Shown here one piece after another: positions 1 through 8,156 of a DNA stretch of 64,000 nucleotides. Location: the NCBI GenBank assembly GCA_030652115.1, contig JAUSBK010000001.1:368254-432253 (forward strand), in the 5' to 3' direction. The position numbers and the translations under genes are program-made. This DNA comes from Coriobacteriia bacterium (lineage in GTDB: Bacteria; Actinomycetota; Coriobacteriia; Anaerosomatales; Anaerosomataceae). The notes beneath the pieces are model-generated. The model was given only the letters and a program-made list of their open reading frames with translations, did no database searches and had not been told where the DNA came from. Every line of letters begins with the position of its first letter. Position 1 is the first letter of the stretch.

Positions 1-383
1 AAGCGGCTCCACACGTCCTGGTGCGGGTCGATGAAGACGCTGATGTCGTACTCGGCGGCCTTCTCCACGATCGCCCGGAAGTAGGTGAGGTATGCCTCGT
101 CGTACTGGCCGGGACCGGTGTGCTCGATCGCCTCCCAGGTGGTGAGCAGGCGCAGGAACGTGAAGCCCCAGTGCCGGAGCCTGCCGAAGTGCTCGTCGGC
201 CTCCTCGAGCGGGAAGGGCCGGCCGACGAACGAGACATCGCGGTGATCGAAGAAGCCCTCACGCCGCCAGGTGGCGCCGTCGGGGGAGAACGGCACCTTG
301 GAGCTGCCGCCCAGGTTCACGCCGCGCAGGATGAGCGTGCGGCCGTGCTCGTCGGCGAAGCGGTCACCCTGGATGCGGATCAC
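1..383 (-). CDS. Glycoside hydrolase family 5 (cellulase-like) protein, 3'-truncated by window edge
   Basis: The minus strand is open from a GTG at 383 to the window edge, giving the first 127 residues. GAGAAGGAG lies just upstream of the GTG and fixes the start. The opening RIQGDRFADEHGRTLILRGVNLGGSSK is split here as RIQGDRF then LRGVNLGGS, which is how GH5 endoglycosidases of the endoglycoceramidase/cellulase type begin. A later FRLLTTWEAIEH-like segment (read as FLRLLTTWEAIEH) and FIDPHQDVWSR near residue 120 match the second and fourth strands of their TIM barrel. No signal peptide is seen, so the enzyme may be cytoplasmic or anchored later in the protein. The catalytic glutamates lie outside the window, so the substrate cannot be judged. 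It is divergent from the phosphatase gene at 495. Confidence 0.8.
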   Translation of the reverse strand, partial: MIRIQGDRFADEHGRTLILRGVNLGGSSKVPFSPDGATWRREGFFDHRDVSFVGRPFPLEEADEHFGRLRHWGFTFLRLLTTWEAIEHTGPGQYDEAYLTYFRAIVEKAAEYDISVFIDPHQDVWSR

Positions 384-482
384 GGCGGCTCCTTCTCGGC
401 GGGTCTGGAGGGTGTATGCCCGGGGCGGGAGACGGTGTCACCGTTCGGCACTCCAAGCCTGCCGCCCGTCGCTCGCGCGTGC

Positions 483-495
483 TATGTTCCTACGA
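483..495 (+). promoter_or_regulatory. Extended -10 promoter placing transcription start at the ATG (probable leaderless mRNA)
   Basis: TGC-TATGTT (the -10 hexamer at 483-488) ends six bases before the ATG at 495, and no Shine-Dalgarno sequence lies between them. A start site about seven bases downstream of the -10 would coincide with the A of the ATG. Leaderless mRNAs are common in Actinobacteria. No good -35 is visible, as is usual for extended -10 promoters. Confidence 0.45.
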
Positions 496-2018
496 TGGAA
501 GCAGTGGAGTCCCCGAAGCGCGCTGCAACGGCGCGAATGATTGCCGTAGGTCTGGCGCTCGCGGTCGGCCTCCTGGCGTTGAACTGGGCTGGCCGCACCA
601 ACTACCTGCTCTTTCATGCGATTGTCGAATCGTTCTCGCTGGTGGTAATGGCGGGCATCTTCGTTGTGGCGTGGAACACCCGGAAGGTCGCCTCCAGTCC
701 TTACCTGCTCATCCTCGGCGTCACGCACCTGTTCGTCGTCATCGTCGCGGTGCTCCACACATTCGCCTACAAGGGGATGGGCGTCTTCCCGGAGGGCGGC
801 GCGAACCTTCCAACTCAGCTGTGGATCATATCGCGCGTCCTCGAGTCGCTCGGCTTCATCGTTGCGGGTGTTGCTCTGCGCAGAACCGTGCAGTTGCGCA
901 GCGTGTTCATCTTCTTTGGCACGCTGACCGCCCTTACCCTCGCCAGCATCTGGCTCGTGCCGGTGTTCCCGACCATGTACGTGGAGGGCGTTGGGCTGAC
1001 GACCACCAAGGTCATCTCCGAATACGTTGTGATGGCGATGTTCCTCGGTGGCTTCGCGCTGTTATGGCGAGGGAGGGACCGCTTCGAGCCGCACGTTGCC
1101 CGGCTCCTGCTGTGGGCGATCGCTCTCCTGATCGCGGCGGGCATGGCATTCACTCTGTATGTGGACGTGTACGGCGTGCTTAACCGCATCGGGCACTACC
1201 TCACGCTGATCTCCTTCGTGCTCATCTACCGTGCGCTCATACACACCGTCCTGCGCGAGCCGTACAGCGTGCTGTTTCGCGAGGTGAAGCGCCGCGAGGA
1301 GGCGGAGCACCGCATTGCTGAGACGCTGCAGACGGCCATCCTCTCGGTCCCTGACCGCATCGAAGGTATCGATGTCGATCACGCGCACATCTCAGCGACG
1401 GAGGCCGTCCGCGTGGGCGGTGACTTCTGGGACCTCTTCTCGCCGGCCCCGGGGCGGGTGGCGTTCGTCCTCGGGGACATCTGCGGCAAAGGGATCGAGG
1501 CTGTGGCGTCCAATGTGATGGTGCGCGTTACACTGCGTAGCTTCGCCTACCAGAATCCGGATCCGGCAGTGGTGCTGAAGCGGACAAACGATGCGGTCGG
1601 CCGACAGCTTGCCGACGACAAGTTCGCCACCGTCATATACGGAGTTATCGATGTGGAAACGGGGGAGGTGGTCGTCGCGTCCGCCGGTCACCCCGCGCCG
1701 ATCATGCACCTCGAAGACTCGGCCGTGCCCCTCGACCTGCCGACGAACCCTCCGCTCGGCGTCCTGGATGAGCACGACTTCGAGACCGGCACCTTTACGC
1801 TCGACCGCGAGGGGGCTCTGGTGCTGTTCAGCGACGGCCTGATCGAAGCCGGCCACAGGGCCGAGATGTTCGGAGTCGACCGGGTCGTGAGTCACCTGGT
1901 GTCACACGGCCACCAGCGGCGAGGCGCCGCCAGGGCGCTTCTCGACAGATCGCTCGAGCATGCCGGCGGAAGCGTCGATGACGACGTCGCGGTCATCGTG
2001 CTTAGCTTCGCGCCGTAG
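495..2018 (+). CDS. Membrane sensor phosphatase: MASE3 domain plus SpoIIE/PP2C phosphatase
   Basis: 507 residues from the ATG at 495. The open frame continues upstream to 21, but that part is antisense to the GH5 gene. Residues about 10-245 hold seven or so hydrophobic segments with the MASE3-type motif FHAIVESFSLVV and an HTFAYKGMGVFP loop. A short linker (FREVKRREEAEHRIAETLQ) follows. Residues about 275-505 form a SpoIIE-type PP2C serine phosphatase, with the metal-binding segments GGDFWD, GDICGKG, SAGHPAP, FSDGLIEA and DDDVAVIV all present. Such proteins dephosphorylate anti-sigma-factor antagonists in partner-switching pathways. No partner gene is adjacent, so the target is unknown. Confidence 0.88.
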   Translation: MEAVESPKRAATARMIAVGLALAVGLLALNWAGRTNYLLFHAIVESFSLVVMAGIFVVAWNTRKVASSPYLLILGVTHLFVVIVAVLHTFAYKGMGVFPEGGANLPTQLWIISRVLESLGFIVAGVALRRTVQLRSVFIFFGTLTALTLASIWLVPVFPTMYVEGVGLTTTKVISEYVVMAMFLGGFALLWRGRDRFEPHVARLLLWAIALLIAAGMAFTLYVDVYGVLNRIGHYLTLISFVLIYRALIHTVLREPYSVLFREVKRREEAEHRIAETLQTAILSVPDRIEGIDVDHAHISATEAVRVGGDFWDLFSPAPGRVAFVLGDICGKGIEAVASNVMVRVTLRSFAYQNPDPAVVLKRTNDAVGRQLADDKFATVIYGVIDVETGEVVVASAGHPAPIMHLEDSAVPLDLPTNPPLGVLDEHDFETGTFTLDREGALVLFSDGLIEAGHRAEMFGVDRVVSHLVSHGHQRRGAARALLDRSLEHAGGSVDDDVAVIVLSFAP

Positions 2019-2072
2019 CGGCCGGGGTCAGCAGGCACGCGCCGAATCCAGTTCCCGCGCCGACCGCCGTCG

Positions 2073-2101
2073 TTGCCCGCGTGTGCTCCTGTCGCTATAC
2101 T
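2073..2101 (+). promoter_or_regulatory. Promoter of tRNA-Ser
   Basis: TTGCCC (2073-2078) and TATACT (2096-2101) are separated by exactly 17 bases. The expected start is near 2108, about 30 bases before the mature tRNA. Confidence 0.6.
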
Positions 2102-2137
2102 CCGAGGCTGCCGCCTTCGCGCAGGCGGCACCCACCC

Positions 2138-2230
2138 GGAGGGGTGGCAGAGTGGTTGAATGCGGCAGTCTCGAAAACTGTTTAGCGGGTATCCCCCGCT
2201 ACGAGGGTTCGAATCCCTCCCCCTCCGCCA
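2138..2230 (+). tRNA. tRNA-Ser (anticodon CGA)
   Basis: A class II tRNA of 93 bases with CCA encoded. The acceptor arm GGAGGGG (2138-2144) pairs with CCCCTCC (2220-2226), followed by discriminator G and CCA. The anticodon loop CTCGAAA has CGA at 2172-2174, reading UCG codons. A long variable arm (GCGGGTATCCCCCGC) and a GGTTCGAATCC T-arm are present. A hairpin repeat begins three bases after the gene. Confidence 0.97.
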
Positions 2231-2232
2231 TG

Positions 2233-2283
2233 AGCAGCACAAACGTGGTCCCGACAGCCCGATGAGGGAGGTCGGGACTGCGT
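2233..2283 (+). repeat. Dispersed hairpin repeat, copy 1
   Basis: This stretch is nearly identical to 40327-40378. It holds GTCCCGAC (2248-2255) and GTCGGGAC (2271-2278) around a 15-base loop. The flanks ACGTG and TGCGT extend the stem to 13 pairs, two of them G-U. It directly follows tRNA-Ser and may act as its terminator, although no T-run follows. From it to 2490 there are only short GGGCGATTT-like direct repeats (about 2291-2325) and no gene. Confidence 0.7.
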
Positions 2284-2490
2284 CTACGTAGGGCGATTTC
2301 GGGCGATTTGCACGAGACTGGGTGATTTCGGATCCGATACGCCGGGTGTCGTAAGCAGAGGCTGGAGGGTACACCAGCGCCGATTCGGGCGTCGTCGGGG
2401 GAATAGACTTGTTGCCAGGGCGGGGAGTCCCGGCGATTCGGCCGAGAAGTCCCGGCCATCCGGTCAGCCTGCTCCACATGGAGGAGGACC

Positions 2491-3048
2491 ATGTCCAGGA
2501 CATTCGAGAACACGGATCCCGAATCGCCGATTGCGTACAACATGCGTGACGGGGAGACCGGATGGCAGATCATGGAGGGCCTGCTCAGGGATGACGGCGT
2601 TGTCCGCGCATTTGACGAGCGGATCGCGTCACTGGCCGGACTCCCTCTCACAGATAACTGGTCCCACTCCCGGGCCCTCAGCCTCGTAAGAGCGTGCTCA
2701 ACGGTCGAGATTTCGACGTTCGGTGACCTGAGGCGCAGCATCGAGGACAACCTCGAGGCCACGTGCCTGTTCAGTAGCATCATGAACGGCATCCCGGGGC
2801 GGCCGGCACTGTACGGCTGGTCGGATAGTCAAGTCCGCCCGGGCACATCTCTGATACACCTGTGCTACCTGCTGGCCGCCCGACAGTATCCGAGCGCCGA
2901 ATCCTCGCACGACAGGGTCTACTTCGACTCCGTGGTGTGGAATCTGAACTCCGATCCCCTTACCCCGATGGTGAAGCCGGATTCCGGACGCATCGATGAA
3001 CTCAAGACGCTCATCCGCGCTGCGTACGATCTCTACGCGAAGAGCTGA
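2491..3048 (+). CDS. Hypothetical protein, 185 aa
   Basis: I do not recognise this family. The ATG at 2491 has a strong GGAGGAGG eight bases upstream, and the codon pattern matches neighbouring genes, so I consider it real. The product is soluble and mildly acidic, with no signal peptide, membrane segment or cysteine motif. It ends KTLIRAAYDLYAKS. It stands alone between tRNA-Ser and the cytochrome gene, separated from the latter by 177 bases that contain a hairpin. No function is proposed. Confidence 0.6.
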   Translation: MSRTFENTDPESPIAYNMRDGETGWQIMEGLLRDDGVVRAFDERIASLAGLPLTDNWSHSRALSLVRACSTVEISTFGDLRRSIEDNLEATCLFSSIMNGIPGRPALYGWSDSQVRPGTSLIHLCYLLAARQYPSAESSHDRVYFDSVVWNLNSDPLTPMVKPDSGRIDELKTLIRAAYDLYAKS

Positions 3049-3087
3049 GTGAGTGAGGCCTCAGAACCAGCCGATGAGCCCCGCTCA

Positions 3088-3115
3088 TGGGACACTCGGT
3101 GTGCAGAGTGTCCCA
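3088..3115. terminator. Hairpin between the 185-aa gene and the cytochrome gene
   Basis: TGGGACACT (3088-3096) and AGTGTCCCA (3107-3115) form a perfect nine-pair stem with a ten-base loop. No T-run follows, so it may be a factor-assisted terminator or an operator. Confidence 0.45.
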
Positions 3116-3225
3116 GGGTCTCGGGATGTATTCCTTCGGAATGCCCCGGCGAACCCAACAGAGTGGCTGGACGGGCAAGCGATGACGGTCGAGTGACTCT
3201 TCGCGGCGCGTGACCGGGGGACTGC

Positions 3226-4524
3226 ATGTCTGACGATGGTGGTTCGTACGAGGGTAGGCAGGAACGTCCGGCACCGCGCCCGCGGCGCAGCGAGCATGCT
3301 CGTGCTGCAAAGCGTCGCTCGAAAGCGCCGAAGCGCTCGAAGCCGCGATCAGCTCCTCGCTCGGCCACGCCGCCCACCCATGAAGCACTTCGCGCATCCG
3401 GGCCACATCGCCGCCGCTCACCTGTCCCGCTCATCGCGATCGTGCTGCTGGTCGTCATCGTCCCGCTCGCCGTCGGGCTCGTGGCGACCTCTTCGGCAGG
3501 CTTGTGCACGCGTTCGTGCCACAGCGTGCACGGTGACGACGTCGCAGCCTTCGAGCAGAGTACCCACCAGCGCGCGTCGTGTGTGACCTGCCATGTGGAT
3601 GCCGAGGCAGGTGCGCTCGGCCGCTTCGCGTATCGCCTCGGCAAACTCGGTGACTACGGTCCGATGCTGTTTGGCAGCGTCGAGCAGCCCGTGAACGCAA
3701 TGAGCGAGGTGGCGCTGTCGATGTCTTCGGGTCAATGCACGCAGTGCCACGTGATGGACAGGCGGCGCGTCACACCGAGCGTCGGCATCGTGATCGACCA
3801 CGCCGTGCACGAGGCGGCGGGTATCGGCTGCACCGCGTGCCACAACCGCGTAGCGCATCCGGAGACCGCCATCACGCTCGAGATCGAGGGCAACGCGCCC
3901 AAGCAGGACTTCATGTCGATGACCGCGTGCTATCGCTGCCACTCGCTCGGCGAAGCCTGGGCGAGCGAGTACCGCGCGTCGGGCGAGTGCGTCGTCTGCC
4001 ACACGGCCGGCTTCGATCTCATTCCGCCGTCGCACGATGCCGAGGACTGGTACACGGAGCGCGGCGCGTCCGCGGGACACGCGGCCGCGTACACGGCCGC
4101 ACTTGATCGGGCGGCCACGGCGCAGGCGAGTCCTGCCGAGGGCGCGGCGCTCGTGCGAGTCCCACCTGTGGCGGCAGTCAACGAGTGCTATACGTGTCAC
4201 CTGGCGGCGTACTGCACGGGATGCCACGGCACGCAGATCCCGCATCCGGACGGATTCACGGCGACACACGGCCAGGAGTTCACCACTGCTGACGCAGATG
4301 GCTGCGCTAAGTGCCACAACAAGACAGGCGCCGAGGCGAACGACCGCTACGCGTGCACGCTGTGCCACCACCCCGGCTTCAACCCCGCCGAGGGAGCGTG
4401 GCGCAAGCGCCATGATGATGTGATCGCCGGTGGCGTCAGCCCGCTGGATTCATGCTACGGATGCCACGACGAAACGTACTGCTCGAGCTGTCACGTGCGC
4501 GGCGAGCCCAGCACACCGTACTAG
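3226..4524 (+). CDS. Membrane-anchored multihaem cytochrome c (12 candidate haem sites)
   Basis: 432 residues. An Arg/Lys/Pro-rich cytoplasmic tail (1-66) precedes one membrane segment (about 67-88), after which the protein lies outside the membrane. I count eleven CXXCH motifs: CVTCH, CTQCH, CTACH, CYRCH, CVVCH, CYTCH, CTGCH, CAKCH, CTLCH, CYGCH and CSSCH. A twelfth site, CTRSCH at about 94-99, has three residues between the cysteines. The single N-terminal anchor recalls NapC/NirT-type quinol-oxidising cytochromes, but the overall order does not match one I know. It probably carries electrons between the quinone pool and a periplasmic or surface partner. No reductase or haem-lyase gene is adjacent. 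The start is the ATG after GGGGG. Confidence 0.85.
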   Translation: MSDDGGSYEGRQERPAPRPRRSEHARAAKRRSKAPKRSKPRSAPRSATPPTHEALRASGPHRRRSPVPLIAIVLLVVIVPLAVGLVATSSAGLCTRSCHSVHGDDVAAFEQSTHQRASCVTCHVDAEAGALGRFAYRLGKLGDYGPMLFGSVEQPVNAMSEVALSMSSGQCTQCHVMDRRRVTPSVGIVIDHAVHEAAGIGCTACHNRVAHPETAITLEIEGNAPKQDFMSMTACYRCHSLGEAWASEYRASGECVVCHTAGFDLIPPSHDAEDWYTERGASAGHAAAYTAALDRAATAQASPAEGAALVRVPPVAAVNECYTCHLAAYCTGCHGTQIPHPDGFTATHGQEFTTADADGCAKCHNKTGAEANDRYACTLCHHPGFNPAEGAWRKRHDDVIAGGVSPLDSCYGCHDETYCSSCHVRGEPSTPY

Positions 4525-4533
4525 TCATCCCGA

Positions 4534-4550
4534 GTGGTCCCGACAACCCG
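4534..4550 (+). repeat. Half copy of the dispersed hairpin repeat
   Basis: Sixteen of seventeen bases match the 5' arm and first loop bases of the copies at 2233 and 40327. The 3' arm is missing. Like the full copies it lies just after a plus-strand gene. The rest of 4551-4695 shows no gene. Confidence 0.45.
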
Positions 4551-4695
4551 TGGCATATCTGTCGAGCCGCATGGGTAGGATAGAAGGACATTGTCGGCGC
4601 TCCGTTCGCCGGGCTTCCTGCAAACCCATTCTTTGGTGCGGTCGGAAGATCTGACAATGCGAGCGCGTTCCCGGATTGGTTGAGGGGTGATCGGC

Positions 4696-6489
4696 ATGAG
4701 GCGCACATCGGGCGGTGGCCGAAATCGTGTGAAGCAGCGCGTGGCGGCGGTGATCCTGATGGCGTTCACGATTGCAGCCGTCTTGCCCCCGCTGACAGCC
4801 TGGGCCCTGCTCCAAGGCACCACCACGCGCGTGAGCATCACCGATGGCGAGGCTCAGGCGACTACATGGAGCGCCGGCAGTTCCATCACCCCCGACGGTC
4901 GCTATGTGGCGTTCTACTCCGGTGCGGCGAACCTGGTGTCCGGGGACACGAACGGCTCGGACGACGTCTTCGTGCGCGATCGTATCGGGGGCACCACCAC
5001 GCGTGTGAGCATCACCGATGGCGAGGCTCAGGCCCTGGGGGGCGGCAGCAGTTGGCCCTCCATCTCCGCCGACGGCCGCTATGTGGCGTTCTACTCCGAC
5101 GCGACGAACCTGGTGTCCGGCGACACGAACAGCGCGACCGACATCTTCGTGCGTGATCGCATCGCCGGAACGACCACCCGCGCAAGCGTGGCCACTGGAG
5201 GAGCGCAGGGGTTTGGCTCATGCAGCGATCCCTCCATCTCCGCCGACGGCCGCTACGTGGCGTTCTACTCCGATTCGACGAACCTGGTGTCCGGCGACAC
5301 GAACGGCGTTACCGATGTCTTCGTGCGTGATCTCATCGGCGGAACGACCACCCGTGTGAGCGTGGCCACCGGCGGCGCACAGGCCAACGGCTACAGCGAC
5401 GAGCAAAGCATATCCGCGAGCGGCCGCTATGTGGCGTTCCGATCGACCGCAACGACCCTCGTATCAGGTGATACGAACGGCAATCAGGACATCTTCGTCC
5501 GCGACGTGGTCGCGGGCACCACCACGCGTGTGAGCGTTGCGACCGGCGGGGCACAGGCTACCGGCGGCAACAGCGGCTGGCCTTCCTTCTCGGCCGACGA
5601 GAGCTGCATCGTGTTCGACTCGGGAGCGACGAACCTCGTGCCAGGAGACACCAACGACACAGGCGACATCTTTGTTCGCGATCTCGTTGCAGGAACCACC
5701 ACTCGCGCGAGCGTCGGCGCCGGTGGCGTGCAGAGCAACGGCTCCAGCCAGTTCTCCTCGATCTCGTCCGACGGTCGGTATGTTGCGCTTGCCTCGGCGG
5801 CCACCAACCTCGTTGCGGGAGACACCAACTCCCTGAGGGATGTCTTCGTTCGCGACACAGCTACCGGTATCACGATACGGGTCAGCGTCACGACCGCCGG
5901 CGCACAGGTGAGCGGTGGCCACAGCGGCTGGCCCGTGATCACCCCTGACGGCCGCTACGTAGCATTCGGCTCGGAGGCCACGAACCTGGTCTCGGGCGAC
6001 ACGAATGGCGCCACCGACGTCTTCGTTCGGATGGCGGCTACCGCGCCGCTGGCCCCCGTCTACCGCTTCTACAACTTCACCAACAACACGCACTTCTTCA
6101 CGCCGTCGCTCGATGAGGCAAACTCGGTGATCCTCAACTACCCGAAGGTCTTCCGCTACGAGGGCACCGCCTACTACACGAACCCTGCGAACAACACGCA
6201 GCCGCTCTACCGCTTCTACAACCGCAGGAGCGGGAGCCACTTCTACACCGCCTCGACAACCGAGGCCGACCACGTGATCGCCACCTGGCCGGACATCTTC
6301 ACCTACGAAGGAGAGACCTACAAGGTCTCACCCTCGCCGGTCTTCGGGTCCACAACGGTCTACCGCTTCTACAACCTGACGAACGGGAGTCACTTCTACA
6401 CGGCCTCGGAAGACGAGCGCGACACTGTCATCGCCACCTGGCCCCACATCTACAGCTACGAGGGCCCGGCGTTCTGGCTGGGTCAGTAG
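4696..6489 (+). CDS. Secreted seven-bladed beta-propeller protein with three C-terminal DUF5648-type repeats
   Basis: 597 residues from the ATG at 4696, preceded by AGGGGTGA; a GTG at 4687 is the alternative start. An N-terminal signal peptide (basic RNRVKQR, then VAAVILMAFTIAAVLPP, cut near AWA) sends it out of the cell. Seven units of about 58 residues follow, each with GTTTRVS, SDGRYVAF and NLVSGDTNG..DVFVRD, as in TolB/PD40 propellers. The count suggests one complete propeller. From about residue 455 come three repeats with YRFYN, HFYTAS and W/YP..F.YEG, the DUF5648 type. Both parts are typical of surface proteins. A strong terminator follows. The ligand is unknown. Confidence 0.8.
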   Translation: MRRTSGGGRNRVKQRVAAVILMAFTIAAVLPPLTAWALLQGTTTRVSITDGEAQATTWSAGSSITPDGRYVAFYSGAANLVSGDTNGSDDVFVRDRIGGTTTRVSITDGEAQALGGGSSWPSISADGRYVAFYSDATNLVSGDTNSATDIFVRDRIAGTTTRASVATGGAQGFGSCSDPSISADGRYVAFYSDSTNLVSGDTNGVTDVFVRDLIGGTTTRVSVATGGAQANGYSDEQSISASGRYVAFRSTATTLVSGDTNGNQDIFVRDVVAGTTTRVSVATGGAQATGGNSGWPSFSADESCIVFDSGATNLVPGDTNDTGDIFVRDLVAGTTTRASVGAGGVQSNGSSQFSSISSDGRYVALASAATNLVAGDTNSLRDVFVRDTATGITIRVSVTTAGAQVSGGHSGWPVITPDGRYVAFGSEATNLVSGDTNGATDVFVRMAATAPLAPVYRFYNFTNNTHFFTPSLDEANSVILNYPKVFRYEGTAYYTNPANNTQPLYRFYNRRSGSHFYTASTTEADHVIATWPDIFTYEGETYKVSPSPVFGSTTVYRFYNLTNGSHFYTASEDERDTVIATWPHIYSYEGPAFWLGQ

Positions 6490-6509
6490 CCACGAATCTA
6501 GGAAACTAC

Positions 6510-6542
6510 GCGGCCCCGACGCTGAGCAGGCGTCGGGGCCGC
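6510..6542. terminator. Strong bidirectional terminator between convergent genes
   Basis: GCGGCCCCGACGC (6510-6522) and GCGTCGGGGCCGC (6530-6542) make a perfect 13-pair stem with a seven-base loop. GTTCTTGC follows on the plus strand. Confidence 0.8.
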
Positions 6543-6586
6543 GTTCTTGCACGTGCACTCTGGGAAAGTCCGACCGCTTGGGCCCG

Positions 6587-6913
6587 TCACTCGTTCTTGT
6601 AGTTGTAGATCTGGCCTTTGTACTTGACGGCGGTGACTTCCTCGCCGTTCTCGAGCTTCACCGTCGCATGGATGAGTTCGCTGTCCATGATGTTCGAGGT
6701 GTCGATCCCATGGCTGTCGAGGATCATGAGATCCATCATCACCTGGGCCTCATGGGGCGAGACGGTGACGTTCATCGTATCCACCGAGGCCCCCTGCTCC
6801 TCGAAGTGGCCCGTGAACTCCTCCGACAAGGTGGGGCCACTGCATCCTACGACCGCAATCAGGGAAGCGGCCAGGATCGTGAGTACAAGCGCGATTCGGT
6901 AAGTCCTTATCAT
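6587..6913 (-). CDS. Small putative lipoprotein, 108 aa
   Basis: The frame is open further upstream, but the ATG at 6913 has GGGAGGT five bases before it and opens with a lipoprotein signal peptide (MIRTYRIALVLTILAASL), then lipobox IAVVGC. After the lipidated cysteine comes an acidic region of about 85 residues ending VTAVKYKGQIYNYKNE. I do not recognise the family. It is convergent with the propeller gene, with the terminator between them. It is probably anchored to the outer face of the membrane. Confidence 0.7.
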   Translation of the reverse strand: MIRTYRIALVLTILAASLIAVVGCSGPTLSEEFTGHFEEQGASVDTMNVTVSPHEAQVMMDLMILDSHGIDTSNIMDSELIHATVKLENGEEVTAVKYKGQIYNYKNE

Positions 6914-7108
6914 GGCGTACCTCCCGTGACGGTTGACGGCACAACCCACGCCCTTTGGTATCCTACGCTCCGATTCTACCTCCTGGCCTCCACTGATATC
7001 GAGACTTGCCGGCGTGGTGGTCGCAGGGAGCGTCCCGTTGGGGGCGGGCATCGGTGCTTCGGGGAACACTCTGTATGGTCACCGTAGCCGACACAAGGAC
7101 ACCTCACC

Positions 7109-8140
7109 GTGAGCGACCTGCTTGCAGCAACCGCACACTCCGCGCCGCTACGCTACAGGCTCTCGAAGCCCTGGCACCCCGGCTGGTACCAGAACGGCCG
7201 AAAGCGGCAGGGTTACTTCGAGGGCTGGTACTTCAAGTGCGTTGACGCGAGCGCACAGCATGCGGTTGCTCTCATCCCGGGCATCTCGCTCGCGCCCGAC
7301 GGGGTAGGGTCTCACGCGTTCGTCCAGCTCATTCGCGCCGGTGGCCGAACGGCGTACTGGGAGTATCCGGCCGAGGAGTTCCGCTTCGCGACCGACCGAT
7401 TCGAGATCGAGGTGGGACCCAATCGGTTTTCTTCGGCGGGCGCATGGCTCGACACAGGCGGTGCGGAAGGTCGGATGACAGGCGAGTTGCGATTCGGCGA
7501 CTGGAGCGCCTGGCCGGTGAGGCCGCTCTCTCCGGGGGTCATGGGCTGGTATCGCTTCGTGCCGTTCATGGAGACGTACCACGGCGTGCTGGGGCTGGAC
7601 CACGCGGTGAACGGTGCGCTTGAGATCGATGGCAGCGCGCTCGATTTCTCCGGCGGTCGTGGATACGTCGAGAAGGACTGGGGTCGATCATTCCCGAGTG
7701 CCTGGGTGTGGGCGCAGAGCAATCACTTCGGTGCGGCTGGAACCTCGGTGATGATCTCGGTGGCGCGCATCCCGTGGCTCGGCGGGTCGTTCGTCGGCTA
7801 CATCGTGGGGCTGCTGCATGACAGGGTACTCCACGAGTTCACCACCTACAACGGGGCGCGGATGCGCGCATTCTCTCTCCAGGACGGCGAAGCGCGCATG
7901 ACCCTCGAGAGAGCAGGTCAGCGGCTGGAACTCACCGTCGAGGGTGCACATCCGGGAGAGCTCCGCTCGCCGCTACTCGGCTCGATGGACGGCACCGTGT
8001 GGGAGAGTCTCGACGCGCGCATCGGTGTGAAGCTGAGCCAGGGAGATTCGCTGGTGTTCGAGGGTCGGGGACTGCATGCCGGCGTGGAGCTCATGGACGA
8101 GTCCGGAGACCTCGAGGCCGGGCTGAGGCCGAAACGGTAG
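7109..8140 (+). CDS. Tocopherol-cyclase-like protein
   Basis: 343 residues from GTG at 7109. YRLSKPWHPGWYQ and GYFEGWYFK near the N-terminus, HAFVQ, and GYVEKDWGRSFPSAWVW around residues 185-200 are hallmarks of the tocopherol cyclase/VTE1-like family (PF14249). In plants and cyanobacteria this family closes the chromanol ring. Non-photosynthetic bacteria carry distant homologues of unknown role, and I see no prenylquinone genes nearby. No signal peptide is visible. It stands alone and is convergent with mgtC. The family call is good; the activity is not established. Confidence 0.8.
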   Translation: MSDLLAATAHSAPLRYRLSKPWHPGWYQNGRKRQGYFEGWYFKCVDASAQHAVALIPGISLAPDGVGSHAFVQLIRAGGRTAYWEYPAEEFRFATDRFEIEVGPNRFSSAGAWLDTGGAEGRMTGELRFGDWSAWPVRPLSPGVMGWYRFVPFMETYHGVLGLDHAVNGALEIDGSALDFSGGRGYVEKDWGRSFPSAWVWAQSNHFGAAGTSVMISVARIPWLGGSFVGYIVGLLHDRVLHEFTTYNGARMRAFSLQDGEARMTLERAGQRLELTVEGAHPGELRSPLLGSMDGTVWESLDARIGVKLSQGDSLVFEGRGLHAGVELMDESGDLEAGLRPKR

Positions 8141-8156
8141 ACTCCTCGGCATCCCC

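Noticed and set aside
2231-2490. Possible integration site or element remnant next to tRNA-Ser
   Set aside because: No integrase gene and no duplicated tRNA 3' end are found in the window; only the hairpin repeat and short GGGCGATTT repeats are visible.
1892-2503. Minus-strand 203-codon frame containing GRDSNPRSGGYPLNSF
   Set aside because: This is the antisense translation of tRNA-Ser, a well-known false protein in databases.
4813-6034. DNA-level tandem repeat array of about 174 bases
   Set aside because: It is explained by the seven protein blades of the propeller gene, so it is not listed as a separate repeat.
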